A DNA stretch of 64,000 bases from Poronia punctata (taxonomy: Eukaryota; Ascomycota; Sordariomycetes; Xylariales; Xylariaceae). The notes under the pieces were generated by a model. That model searched no databases. It was not told where the DNA came from and worked only from the letters and a program-made list of their open reading frames with translations. A program made the position numbers and the translations under genes. Positions 11,463 to 23,839 of the stretch are shown here, one piece after another (position 1 is the stretch's first letter; each line of letters begins with the position of its first letter). The DNA lies in the NCBI GenBank assembly GCA_022579005.1, contig MU401549.1, forward strand, positions 1-64,000, in the 5' to 3' direction.

Positions 11463-13474
11463 ATCTTCAGGACAGAACAGGGTGACAGGGCAGCCTTGGG
11501 CAGCCAACATGATGGTCGCATCTCTCAGTCATACCTGCGGTAGGCTGTATGTGTCTTTTTTTTATTGTGTAGGTAATCTTGTGATATGTAAAATACCTGG
11601 TGGTCCCTATTTCAATTACACTTGTTGACTGTGAAAAAGGCTGATGACTTGGGATGTACTCGTAGTGACGTACTACACATGCACATCTCTCAGGCCCCTG
11701 AGCACTGGCAGTATTGGGAATGCGATATCTTTTGTACCAAATCAAACCGAGAACTTAAGTCCGACCTTCAAAATTTAACATGAATACCTACATCAGTCTA
11801 TCTACTTACTTACTCATTCTGTAGATATTAGGCCATATTGACGTTTGCAAGATGCATAGTGCCTGCCCAACATATGAGCTGTAAGGTCAACTAGGACCTG
11901 CTAACCTGCAGTACGTAAGTTAGGTGCTGATGTACACGTACATAGTGGCCATCGAACGTTTGATACATACTACCGGTACAGTATATTGTGCCCACTTCCC
12001 AATGCCCAATCTGGGCTGTCTGGTTCTGTGATATGAGGCACCGACCTCAGGAATAAGCCACGCATCTAAATCTACAACAAGCAAGCGCCTGGATTTGAGT
12101 GTCTTCAATCATTCCTTATCCTGTGTAGATACATTATCCAATTGTCTACCCTGATGTAATGGAAAGCAGAAAGATGATCAAAATCACATAGATTTATAAT
12201 CCAACATATGCCTGGAAACCAGACGTATCTATTGAGCACCTAATTACATCTCTAACTTAATTACCTACATATGTTACATACCTTATATAAGTATGTACTT
12301 CCCTATCTCTGTACTTAAATCTACGTATGGAATTATGTAAGGATGTAGAAATACAATAGTCAGGCTTTTACCTACGTGGTGTTGTGATTTGATGGCTACC
12401 TGCTTTGTTGTTAAAAATGGGATAGAGTTAGGCAAACGCCAATCCATACACGTGGCTATCTACACACCGCACAAATCATTTGCGTCTAAAGGTGCGATAG
12501 CGTCTACGCATATAGATACGTAGACTGCCGGTAACATGCTAGCAAATATGGCTGGAGATGGGTAAGTTAACCTAGATATTTGACCTACAAGTATGTGAAT
12601 GGACGAGGTTAGCCGACCTGTTTTTTTACACGTCACCGACCTACAGATATTTACATGTATGGACCTATCTCCCAACCTCTTCCCACCTGTCAATGTGTTA
12701 CATAACCCAACTTTTCAAGTTGTACTACCTGCACGTGGGCATCATTGTCCACTAACCAAAAACCCCAGCCAACAATACCGAGACGTAATGTTGGGAGGAG
12801 GTAAGAACTTTTCAGTGTTTGCTTTGCTTTGCTTTGCTTTACCTTGTCTGTCTGGGTGGTACCCAAGACACATACTTTTAACCTACCTTAAGGGCTCTAG
12901 GCTCTAGCCACTTTCTGCGTCCTTTTCCCATAGTTCTTTCCACCATGCTCATTTGACTCATTGAATCATTCCTCCCATCTATATGCACAGCTCGTGCTTG
13001 GGTAGCCGTGGATTGAAGGCACATCACCTAGCAAACCTTGAGATTTGCCCATGGTCGGTAGAGATATCTTCCTGCCCAGCCACTCTACCTCTACCTAAAC
13101 GCCCGATACCTATTGGCAATTGCCTACTTCACACTGTTTTCCTTTTTGTCGGACAGCTGGAACTCCAGGTGTCTTTGCTCTACCCACTTCTCTGCCAGCA
13201 AAGCAAGGTGCATCTGCTCCACTCACATCGTTTTCCCCCTTCCAGTTCATCGCGACACGCACGGGTGCATAGTTGGTGCAGGTACCTAGTAGAAAGAGAG
13301 GTAAACTGCCTCTGGTCTGTGAGCCGGGTGTATATTTTAATCTATCGTGGGAAAGGGCATCTGCTATTTTCTAATGACGGCCATTACCTCGTCGGCCTAT
13401 ACCATCGACCTGGGCAGAATAACCATCTGAAATAACATTTCGAGCCAGCTCCTAGAATTCAATGAAGAGTCGTC
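11463..13474. other. Intergenic, about 2 kb
   Basis: No convincing gene is seen. A short (TGCTT)n tract sits near 12818-12840. Long frames at 12599-12907 and 12983-13435 are open by chance as far as I can judge: they have no motif, no splice continuity and poor codon character. The last few hundred bases are the presumed promoter of the 2EXR gene. Confidence 0.5.
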
Positions 13475-14787
13475 ATGGCATGCACATCTGAGACCCAGTC
13501 AGCGCCCCTCCGGTTCACCATACCGCCATCGCTACAGGGATTCCATGCATTCGTGAAGTTCCCTTACGATATTCGACACATGATATGGGAGAGCATCATT
13601 CTCACACCCGGTATCCATTTCCTCAAGTTTGTCGAGGCCCTCGACACATCGGCCTCGGGCACCCGTGCTGCACCAGACCCTAGTAGCGGCCATTCTTCTT
13701 CCATCCACGTGGAGAGGCGTAATGAAGGGACCCGAGACGCGCGACATCCGCTCTACTCTGCCCTGTTGAAGCCTCATTTTCCACGATTATGTGCAGACAA
13801 CTCGCACTACACCACCATGGGGGGGATACTTGCAAATCTTCGAAACTCGTGCCAGGAAGCCAGATATGTCGTCGATAGAGCGCTTGCACACCCGGACAAC
13901 CTTGCTTTGGATAATGGACGGCTCGTCACTCTTCATCAATCGGCTGATATTGTTTGCATCGATTTTCCCGGTCTGGTCCATGGCCGATCCCTCGGCAAAT
14001 GGAGAGAGCGTCTGGATCCAACTCAGCTTGCCAAGGTCCGTCGTCTGGCTATTCGTTATCAACATGAATGGGACGATGCCCGGATGTGTAGTTATTGTGG
14101 CCAATCGCACTCCCGACATCAGAAACAGCATCCGCATCCGCGGCATGTTTATGAATTTGCCGCTCTATTCAAAAACCTGGAGGAGTTCTACTTTCTCGAC
14201 TATCTTACGGTGACCAACAAGTCCTCGCATATGCCATGCCATTCTAACCAACAGACACAAGGTCGGTCACCTAGAGGCCATAGCTGTGCCCCTGGGCCAT
14301 CAGGTTATCTTCAATTATGACTGACAAGAACCCAGATACCAAATCCAAGGGGAAACGGTTTGCAAGCGGACAAAGTGGTAGAAGCTATTTCGAGGTGGAT
14401 CCAAGCACCTGTACCACATACACTCGGGCGCACGATACGCTGTCATGGGTCCAGAGGAATTACATCAGACATTGTCGACGCAAGTCCCTGGGCCCTCTGA
14501 ACCCGGAGAAAGTCGGCTTCAAGATACTAGGATGTGAATGGGATGCTGACCAACAATCGGCGCTTGTGAAGAAACCCGAGCCCCAGGCAACCCAAACGAG
14601 GCCGAAGAGAAAGAAGCGAGCGGGGGTTCGCAACCGGGCTCGAAGAAATACAGCTCCGTCCCAGAGATCCTCGACCCTCGACCCCACCTCTCAGTCACAC
14701 CAGCTTATAGAGTGCAACACTCTACCTGTTGTATTTGGCGATAACGGAAAATCAAAGTTCGATTTCAGCCTAGAAATATCGCTTTGA
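13475..14787 (+). CDS. 2EXR domain protein
   Basis: Two exons are proposed, 13475..14261 and 14336..14787, giving 412 residues. The intron has a GTCGGT donor and a CTGAC branch site 10-15 nt before CCCAG. The N-terminal block FHAFVKFPYDIRHMIWE (about residues 22-38) is the signature of the fungal 2EXR family, whose founding F-x-x-F-P-x-x-I-R-x-x-I-W-E motif is clear. LAKVRRLAIRY and KNLEEFYFLDYL follow as in other members, and YFEVDP opens the C-terminal block. The C-terminus (about 310-375) is basic. The family is large in filamentous fungi and its biochemical role is unknown. The splice junction is uncertain: an alternative intron 14210-14328 also keeps the frame, and a 7-nt microexon between two introns is possible. 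Confidence 0.8.
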
Positions 14788-16434
14788 TGGAGGCTGTGTT
14801 TATCAGATGCCATGGTGCAACTCGGGGGTGTCTTGTTCGGCGTCGGTCTGGTCAGGGAAACCAAAAGCCTCGCAAGGCCACTTGCCTTGCGCTTTGTCTT
14901 ATGTCACAATTACGATACCCAGAATGCTGATAGCGTTCGCTATGCAATTGATTACGCGTTTCCGATTCTCTTCTATATGTCTATAGAGGTTAAAGATGGA
15001 AATCAAGGGAGGGATTCATGGCGTCTAGGAGTAACAATGAATAAAAAAAACCCTTATATTTATCTTACCATGCATCACTGCTTTTACTTTATAGAGGTAG
15101 TGCACTGTCATCTGAGTATGAACTATGTAGACCAGCAGGTATTGGCTTGTTGGCTAGGTATATTAAAGAATGCCGCTTTTGAAAGGAGTAGTCCGAAGCA
15201 AGGCAATATACTTCCAACGCTTATCTAGTCCTAATAAGTGACCAGGGGAGTGACCAATATACTTGTAGGCCTTTGTCTTTACAAGCTAGCATTGCTAGGT
15301 GTATAGGTAGGGATATTGAATCTAATTGTCCAAATCTTGGGTGCCAGTTTCCTGATGCACTTAGAGGTTTGTTTTATAAAGTTCATTTAGGGAAGTTGTA
15401 AAATAGTACTGAATATTAAACAGGAGAGATTATAAATTGTAACTCACTGCGCAGTTGCGCAGATGCGAGTGCGTGACCCTCTATAAACTTATTACCCACC
15501 TTTGTATAATACATGTTCTTATATTATTGCATATATGTATATATAGGCCAATAAGATGAGATATTCTAATAAGTGATTTTTGTCGACTCTAGCACTAGAA
15601 GGTGAAGCCAAGGTGTCTGCATGTACTTTACCATCAACCTACTCGTAGTGATTTGCTACATTTCTTGTCTACGTGTGTAATTGTGCTCCTGGTCCGTCAT
15701 TCTAACAAGATATATCATGAGTGCCTGCTTGCTGCGGCGGTCCTGTTCAAGAATGGTATAACCTTGTTCGAACCTGGTCAAGAGAAACTCTTTGACATAT
15801 CAAAGTCGTCATAAATCATGATAACAAAATAACACGCTAGGTGACTGTATAGTTCAAATCAATACACTAATATGCTTAGCTATAAAATTACAGGCAAGTT
15901 ATGGAGATAAGCACAATTGAAGCTTGCCGCCTGGGGTTTGCCTACCTTTTTGCAGTGGTAATTATTGCCCTCGGTGCCGTAGCAGCAGCGGTTCCCCAAA
16001 TCAACTGTCCTCACGGGTAGGGACTGTAACGATCCTCCAACTGAAATTGAAGGCAACAAAAAGAGGCGCCTCCGATGCTCTAAGGCGGCATGAACTTTCG
16101 GCAGCCATCTCTCTGGATAAGGAATACGCAAACTGGGTTATCTACAGACTGCGGGATCCGAATTATAGGCGCCAGCCTACCTGCATACTTGGTCATGAAT
16201 TGATCTGATGCGGGCAGCCGTCTCATCCAATAACGAGGCAAATCTTCTAACGCCTGACCGGCCCTCTCACTGCTGTTTAGCCAGCAATATCGAGTCTGAT
16301 TATCAGAAGCATCATATCTATATATTCCCGCTCGGCTCCTGCTTGGGGTTGGGTTTGACCTGAAGCTTGCGGCATCGACTTCTTGCGGATTCACCTACCT
16401 ACGCAGCCTCAACACCGACTCCCACGGTCCGACC
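14788..16434. other. Intergenic, partly AT-rich
   Basis: A stretch around 15230-15600 is AT-rich and contains a 7-bp inverted repeat, CTGCGCAGTTGCGCAG (about 15448-15463). The phrase CTAATAAGTGA recurs at about 15231 and 15570. It could be a decayed transposable element, but I found no matched termini. No gene is supported; the 138-codon frame at 14812-15228 has no coding character. Confidence 0.45.
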
Positions 16435-19400
16435 ATGCCGACCCCCATGGGTTATACGGTGTACATGAGCTCGTTACCGGCGGACCTGACACTTGATAGC
16501 TTTCATAAACAATTGTCGCCTATTCTAGGGAACATTGGAATCCACCGGCATTGGATCTGCGAGAAGAAGAAGTTCAACCGGTTCGGTCACCTTACATTCC
16601 TCTACCCTCAGGATGGCTCACGCTTTATGAAAAGACACGGTTCTGAGGGAGGCAAGGCAAACCTGCGACTTCTGGGGCATAATGTGCATTGTCGCCCCAA
16701 CGACAAAGGAGTCGACCCCACCTTGCTCCGAGTGCTCATCAAGAGACAAGAGGATGAGGCGGAGCGAAAGGAGCATGCCGAACTAGTCCCGAGTCCTCCC
16801 ACTACCGAGTTCGAAATCTCGGGAATCTCGTGCGGGCATTACGATTATCCAAAGGGGCAGCTGACATATAACGCTGACATCGAATGGAATACTACCCGCG
16901 CTGTTGCGAAATGGACGAGGGAGACATTGATCGTAACATTCTCCTCCGACTCCGTGGGGGATCAACGGGGTAAGTGACTTGTTTATAGCTCTGTTTCCTG
17001 GTTGCTATACACACAGTCCTTGCCTCTCTTGCCTTTCTTGCCTCTCTTGCCTTTCTTGCCTTTCCTACCTTTCTCGTCCACAACAGTGAGACTTGTAGAG
17101 CACTGCTAATTTAAAGTACAGTCGAAATCCCGTACCGAATAATATACGAGGTAGTGGTATCGGACCGGCCATCGTCACTTTTCCTGACCCTCTGGGAGCC
17201 ACCGAGAATGTTCCAACTACCGAGTGATATTGACGAGGCGACGAGAATGTTTAGCATTAGCAATCTCGCCAGACCCAACCCCTATCGGCCCCCGACGAGA
17301 AAACGGTTGAGTTATCTCCAGCACTCACGAGAAAACCATGGGGAGATTCTTGGCCAGTCATTTGTCTACCAAATGAAACTCAAGAGGGAGCTGCTAGTCA
17401 GGAATCTAGAGCGGTTAAGAAGTATCGAGCGCCTCGAATTCACCACTTATGCTGTACCGGTCGTATTCTCCCCCCATAGACGCATGGCCGGGAAGCTTAG
17501 AGCACTCCGAAGTGCTTCTGAAACAGTGTCAACGGTGATCCCCTTCGATATATGTTATCAGTTCGAGGCATTAGTCCAAAATGGGTACCTCCTGCCCCAT
17601 ATCGTCCAACAACTCCTCGTACGTTTATGGGACTGCACCTCCTCTGGGCGTCCCAGCGATAATTCTAAGCGTTGCCCTTTCTCAGCCGAAGCTGTGAAAA
17701 GTGAGTCCTCCTAAATCATAATATGCCCTTGGGCATTTTCTCCGCCCCTATTCAGTAAGGCGACGCTGTGGTCATTATTATTAACTTCCGCCATTCGTAC
17801 GTACTTTAGAACTATTCTCGCAGATTCCTTTCCCCGGGCCCTACACGGAAGCCAAGATGTTCAACCCAGACGAGATCTGGGCTCTGATAGTAACTAATGA
17901 AGAGAAAATCCGAAGTGGCTTGGTAGAAGGGTTTCTTACGGAGCGAGCGCGTGAGAATTTAACTATGGTCTACAAAGTACAAGTCACGCCTAGTAGGATT
18001 CTCTTCAGCGGGCCGGAGCCGGAGGCGAAGAATCGAATCCTACGCAAGTTCCCGAAGCACCATGGATTCTTTGCCCGCGTCCAGTTTTGTGACGAGGATG
18101 GACAAGATCTCCATTTCCATCCCAAAGGTGAGAGATTATGACCTGTTATATTCTCAGCTACTCTTCGCAGTTTACCTCGGAGGCTGGCTGGGCTGATATG
18201 TACCTTACGTACCTTAGGTAGGTACATATGCTAATTCACCGCTTTGTAGTATCCCTCGAGGAAATATACACAAGGTTCAAAAAAGTCCTCCTCGACGGTT
18301 TCCAGATCGCGGGACGCGTATATGGGTATCTCGGGTTTTCACACTCATCGCTCCGATCTCATGCCGTCTGGTTCATGGCTACCTTTGTCGACGATGACGG
18401 GCGGTTAAGGAGTTACGTTACTATCATCAGAGAGCTAGGAAACTTCCAGGGCATTCGCTCCCCAGCTAAATGGTACGTGATCGGCCATGTGTTCTCTCAT
18501 GATTCTACAGGCCAACTGTTGGAAGTACGCTGACGGATTTTTAAAATACATAGTGAGTAAACAACTAGGTCGGTACGACTGCCGACAGATGACAGTATAT
18601 TGACACACGATGTAGGCGCTGCGAGGATCGGCCAGGCCTTTTCCGAAACACCGAATGCTGTCAATTTGAAGGATCTGAATACAATCATCCAAAAGATGCC
18701 GGACGTCAAGTCCCGTGACGGGGAACGCGTCTTCAGTGACGGCGTCGGAACTATCTCGAGAGGTTTGATGGAGGCCATCCATGATAGCCTGCCACAAAAA
18801 TCAAGAACGGCCACATGCTTCCAGATCAGATGGGCCGGGGCAAAGGGAATGTTGAGCCTTGACGATACGCTCCGAGGAACAATTAGTAAGTAAAAAGGGT
18901 GAACGCCTTAGCAATCTCTAGTGGGCCTTGTCGACTAACGGTGGGCATCGAAAGTGCGGGTGCGCGATAGTATGATCAAGTTTGAGAGTAAGGATACGCA
19001 GAATCTCGAGATATGTGACGTCGCAAACAAGCCCATACCTCTGGTTCTTAACCGACAGATGATCAAGATCCTGGAAGATATGGGCCTCGATGATTGGTGG
19101 TTTATCCAGGCTCAGAACCAAGAGCTCGGCCGGTTGAAGGGGATTACGGAAAACACCAACAATACGGTGACTTTTCTGAGACGGCAGAAGGTTGCGGAGC
19201 AGATTCCCTTGCACCGGTTTATACGACGCCTTCATCGGTTAGGATTCGACTATAAAAAGGACCGCTTTCTTTGCACGGTTGTCGAGACGGTGGTGTTGCG
19301 TGAAGTCCGCCTCCTCAAGCACAGAGCACGCATCCCGATCAAAAACGGGGTGACGCTCTTTGGGGTCATGGACGAATTTGGATTTTTAGAAGAAGGCCAA

Positions 19401-21068
19401 GTATACATCACGTTTGACCAAGATGAAGACCATCTATATCCGGGACTTCACGGACGCGATGTCATCCTCACGAGGTCGCCAGCTCTACATCCAGGCGACA
19501 TCCAGATTTGCACCGCCGTTGTGCCACCGGAGGGTCATCCGCTCCGCAGTCTGTCGAATTGCGTCGTCTTTAGTCAAAAGGGCAAACGAGACCTGCCCAG
19601 TCAGCTCAGTGGAGGTGACCTCGAGTAAGTGTCTTTCGTTTTTTGGGGGGGATTTGTGTTACATGGAATGTCTACGAGCAGAAAGAATGCCCCTGGCTAA
19701 CCGACGTTTGTTGTAGCGGCGATATATATAACGTGATATGGGATACCCATGCGGTCTTATCCTGTCGCCGCGAATTTGAGCCGGCTGATTATCCCCGGGT
19801 TCCGCCACTCGACAAGGGCCGCGATATAGAGCGGGAAGATATGACTGAATTCTTTGTTGAATTCATGAAAACCGACAAGTAAGTTCCTAGTTACCTACCT
19901 ACCCCCGTTTTTTCGGTTCATATATGTGCTTGCAGAGATGGCACATCTTGTCTTATCTGCCATAACCAGCCGTTTCTGACATGCAACGGGACGTGTAGGC
20001 TCGGAATGATTGCTACGCGTCATGTGATTCTTGCCGATTTTCATCCCGCCGGCACCGTCCACGAGGATTGTAAGAAATTAGCTGCGATGCATTCAACAGC
20101 GGTAGACTATTCCAAGACTGGCATACCGGTTGAATTACGCCAAATGCCAAAACCGCTCAAGGCTCGTCCGGACTTGTAAGCCACCTACTCGCTCCATCTA
20201 TCTCTCGCACCATAACTTTGTTTAGACTCGGCTAACTTGGCCATAGCCTGGCTCCCGCTCCTCCAGCGAATATCATAGACAAAACCCAAGTCGACTTTGA
20301 GCCGCCAACTGCTCCCTCGGCTGGAGAGGATGAAGACGACGACCAGGGGCCTAATCATTTGTTCTACAGGTCAGACAAGATACTCGGAAAGCTATACAGG
20401 GCCATTGACGAGAAGAAGATTTGGACAAATGACATCCAACTGGTTGTTAACCGTGCCGGTGACCTCTGGAAGGAGTTATTCGAGTATATATTATCAGAAT
20501 GTGAAAATCTCGGCCTGGCAAACTGGAGGGGTGCACTAAACGATGCGTGGAATATTCGTCAAGCGTGAGCTATTACCTTTCCCCCCTTTTTTATCTTTTT
20601 ATCTTTTTATCTGCAACCATCGCTGACTGATATGGCTATAGATACGAAGACATGATCTTCAGCGCCACCATCGACTTCTCAGAACACGCATCAAAATCCA
20701 TCACCGAGATCGAGGTCTTCATCGGCTCCATCTTCAACCGGTCGGGAGTACAGACCCGTCGACAAAGGGATACGTCCATACGTCTCAAGGACGAGTTTGA
20801 CCGCATAGCTAAATGGGTCGGGAACGTCATCAGGAAGCAAAATGACGGGACGGGGACGGAATCGGAATCAACGGCATTGGAACTAAGCTTGGCCTGTCTC
20901 TACGTGGGGAAGACGGGAGGGAGTAGTAACGTTAACAGTACCGGTAACGCTTACGCAAAACGTCGGCATACGGGTACTTATGAGAGTTTTAGGATTCTCG
21001 CAGCTCATCATGCCTTGCGCGAGCTTGAGGCTGAGATGCAGCGGAGCGAAGCGAGGTTTTATGAATGA
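16435..21068 (+). CDS. Cellular RNA-dependent RNA polymerase (RNA silencing)
   Basis: Ten exons: 16435..16969, 17122..17700, 17810..18127, 18250..18471, 18616..18885, 18955..19624, 19717..19878, 19999..20175, 20247..20564 and 20642..21068. They total 1225 residues, normal for fungal enzymes of this family. The N-terminus (about 6-60) resembles an RNA-binding fold. Landmarks follow in order: WEPPRMF, IPFDICYQFEALV, YKVQVTPSRI, VQFCDEDGQDL, AKCAARIGQAFSET, and the catalytic DLDGD at 863-867, whose aspartates bind magnesium. LGMIATRHVILAD and HSTAVDYSKTGIPV are also family hallmarks. The enzyme copies single-stranded RNA into double-stranded RNA for Dicer in quelling or meiotic silencing. DLDGD rather than DYDGD suggests a paralogue other than QDE-1, but I cannot settle which. 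The exon 4/5 junction is best explained by a stwintron, and the exon 7/8 intron has an alternative in-frame acceptor. Confidence 0.93.
18472..18615 (+). other. Putative [D1,2] stwintron in the RdRP gene
   Basis: The internal intron is 18473-18553 (GTACGT donor, GCTGAC branch region, ATACATAG end). Removing it joins G18472 to TGAGTA and creates a GTGAGT donor for the external intron, which ends at GATGTAG (18615). Exon codons then read AAA T|GC GCT GCG, giving AKCAARIGQAF, the conserved family motif. A single intron 18473-18615 shifts the frame. A single intron 18473-18595 keeps the frame but adds seven residues (ILTHDVG) inside the motif. Confidence 0.7.
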
Positions 21069-21741
21069 GGGCTTGAGAGGAGGGGCTTGGGATGAGAAGA
21101 GATTGTCTTGTATAGGGGGGGGTGTGTGATCTTACGCTATTTTGCGTATAGATATCTAGATAGCTATGGACATGGTATGGAGGATATGACGACGGTAATT
21201 TGTATAGGTAAGCTACCTATGTATGACAACTAGATAGCTAGGTTTTGATTTCCGTTAGGTACGTTAACTAGGTATTATTTACATTTTACCTCTACTCTCA
21301 AGTCAACATGAACACAAATTCTATCTATTGAATATATGATGCATACCTACATACACACACACATACATAGAGATGAGACCAGGGGATATGTTTTGTTTTT
21401 ATCCGTCATTAATTACTTTATCCTTTATCCCCCCTTTCTTCTTCCCCCTTCTTTTTTAAATGATAGCGGAATGAATAAAAAAAAGAATAATTAATCGCGC
21501 ATGAAGCACACACACACATACTGACACATCCACTCAATCTATAATGTAACCCTGAGCGGCATGTCCACCGCCCTTCCCTTCCCCTTTTCCCCTTTTCCCC
21601 CTAACTTAACATTCATTACGTTGTACATACTTTAATCAATGTTATATGGGGATTGGGGATTATTTCATGGGGCACGTGTTTGGTGTCTTTCTTTATTTTT
21701 TAGTTTGGTAATGTAGCTGAGCTTGAAAGGGATGGATGGAT

Positions 21742-21778
<37 letters not shown>
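21742..21778. repeat. (TG)n microsatellite
   Basis: About 17-18 TG dinucleotide units lie between a GGATGGATGG tract and TTTAGG. This is a Z-DNA-prone repeat in the 3' flank of the RNA-dependent RNA polymerase gene. Confidence 0.9.
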
Positions 21779-21780
<2 letters not shown>

Positions 21781-23626
21781 AGGTGTTAGGCATCAAAGAC
21801 ACTCACTGTACTAACAAAGTGACTGATTGATTGATTGATTGATTAACTGAAGCTGGGGGATTCGGGATGTATTTGAGTTGGGAGGTTACTTACCTTACTT
21901 ACTTACCTTACCTATGTGATATATACCGGTATCTACCTAACCTACATTCTGTATGTATGTATGTATGAAACGAGTAAACCTAGGTAGGTTAGAACCTATA
22001 AAAGGGATCATTGAAAATAGCTTTCATCTTTAAATACACTACCTACCTACCTAACCTAACCTTAAGCCCTTTGTTATGCCTAATATGTTATTAAATAAGC
22101 GTAGAGAGTACGAGTAGAGTGTGTGTGTGATGGCCGCGTCAATGTCAGTACGATAGGTAATAGCAATTCCACGGCTTCCCGTTTTCATTCTAGCGTGGTT
22201 CTTTTTGTCGTTTCTCTCTCTCTTTTTTCTATCACGGGAACTTTTTTTTCCCCTTCTTCTTCGGAATACTCGAAAAAGTTTAAATTGATTACCTATACGT
22301 GTACGTATAGATAGGGTAGGACCGCATATTCCTTTTTCTTATGCCTGCCTGCCTGCCTGCCTGCTTTACTATACATACATACATACATACATACATACTT
22401 CTCTACTTACTTACCTATGCGGACAGCTGCCGACTTGCCGTTTGGGTTTAGATAGGTGCTGGCACGCACGTACTGTAAATTAAAAACTGGGGTAAAAAAA
22501 AGAAAAGAAAAAGACGGGCGGGGGAAACGGGAAGCGGGAAGCGGGAAGCGGGAAGTGGGAGGGAAAACAAACAAAACCCTAGGTTAGGTCTAGTCTACTC
22601 GTAGTTAAAAGTTGAAACCTGGTTGGTTGGTTGGTTCTGGGCATGGGCATGGGCATAGGCAAAGAAAGGGAGGGATCGGAAGAACCTTTTACAAGTATAT
22701 ACGATATATACAATACCAGGAAAGTGGCAAGAAAAAGAAAAAAGAGGAAACAGTTTAATGTTGAAAAGAAAAAAGAGAAATAAAAAAAAAACCTCTGGAA
22801 GCTGTTTATCTAATAAAGTAACCATCTCTAATCTTGGATTAAAGGGAGAAGAAAGAAAGAAAAAAACCCTGGACGATTTGTTCCTCCTAGCCTTACACCC
22901 GAAAAAACAAGGGCAATCTTTTACTTGTTTAAGGGAGGGGGGAAGAGAATTAATGAAACCCGAGAATAGACAGAAAGAAAAGAAGAAGAAAATAAGAATT
23001 GATCGACACATAAATCATCATAAACTGAACGGAAGTTGATGTGCCTTATCTACTGTTATTGGTTAAGTAACGTTACTCACTTCCTTCTTTTTCCATTTCC
23101 CATCATCACTAGGTTTAGTTGGTCTTATTTTGCTCTATTTTATTAGAACAGATAGCTTCCCCCCCCCTTGTCTCCCTGCTCCGGACATGTGGGTTGAACT
23201 ATTCGCGCTTTTTCGCGCTGTAGATGGAAATCTTGTACGTGCACGTGTTGTTACATATGGGGGAGCGGGGAGTTGGGATATTAATTAATAGATACTGGGG
23301 GAGTTGGGGTACTCTAACCCGTAGTCTCCGGTTCTATTTCAAGGATCGATAAACATTATTAATCTTTTAGAGCAAAGAATGAAGAATATCAACACGCTAG
23401 TTGTTTTGGTTTTCGTTGATTTCTTTACCTAGGCAAATCTAGACGGACGCGAAAACCGTTTGATAGCCAGTCAGTTCAGTTTCGCGAGTCGCGAGGTTTT
23501 TGTTCGGCCCTCGGGCTAGAACTTGGCGTGGCGTAGCGTGGCGTGGTCTTCCCGCATCTTGAACTGGGTGGCGAACGGGCACATGGCCCGGCGGAACAGA
23601 AAGAACAGACACGTTTGAAAAAAAAA

Positions 23627-23839
23627 TTAATTTCTTACATACCACGTAAGCTTCAGGTAGTAGGTATGGTGCTGATATTTGATAATGCAATATGCGATAT
23701 ATCCAGTCGGGAATGAAGAAAGAAGCAATACTAGGAAAAAGAAAGCCATGTAAGCCGACAAAGTCCGCCTGTAAAATGTTCCCGTGTCGGTAATATGTAT
23801 AATATATTGCGTGCTGTCCGAATCTGTACGTGTACTCAT
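23627..23839 (-). CDS. Candidate small single-pass membrane protein (uncertain)
   Basis: From the ATG at 23839 the frame gives MSTRTDSDSTQYIIHITDTG, then RRTLSAYMAFFFLVLLLSSF and GYIAYCIIKYQHHTYY, ending at a TAA near 23627 (70 residues). One strong transmembrane segment is predicted at about residues 30-50. The frame is open further upstream to 24154 without motifs. A GTATGT sequence near the end could be a donor leading to more exons, and a frame below it (ATGTGCCCGTTCGCCACC onward) also looks coding-like, but I could not join the two in frame with a canonical acceptor. No homologue is recognised. It may be spurious. Confidence 0.3.
   Translation of the reverse strand: MSTRTDSDSTQYIIHITDTGTFYRRTLSAYMAFFFLVLLLSSFPTGYIAYCIIKYQHHTYYLKLTWYVRN

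Noticed and set aside
14812..15228. 138-codon open frame after the 2EXR gene
   Set aside because: No motif, poor codon character, and it overlaps the presumed 3' flank.
15448..15463. CTGCGCAGTTGCGCAG inverted repeat as a transposon end
   Set aside because: Only 7 bp each side, no second terminus and no target duplication found.
18600..18893. Separate gene starting MTHDVGAARIGQAF
   Set aside because: The conserved polymerase motif continues from the upstream exon; the apparent start lies in the external intron of the stwintron.
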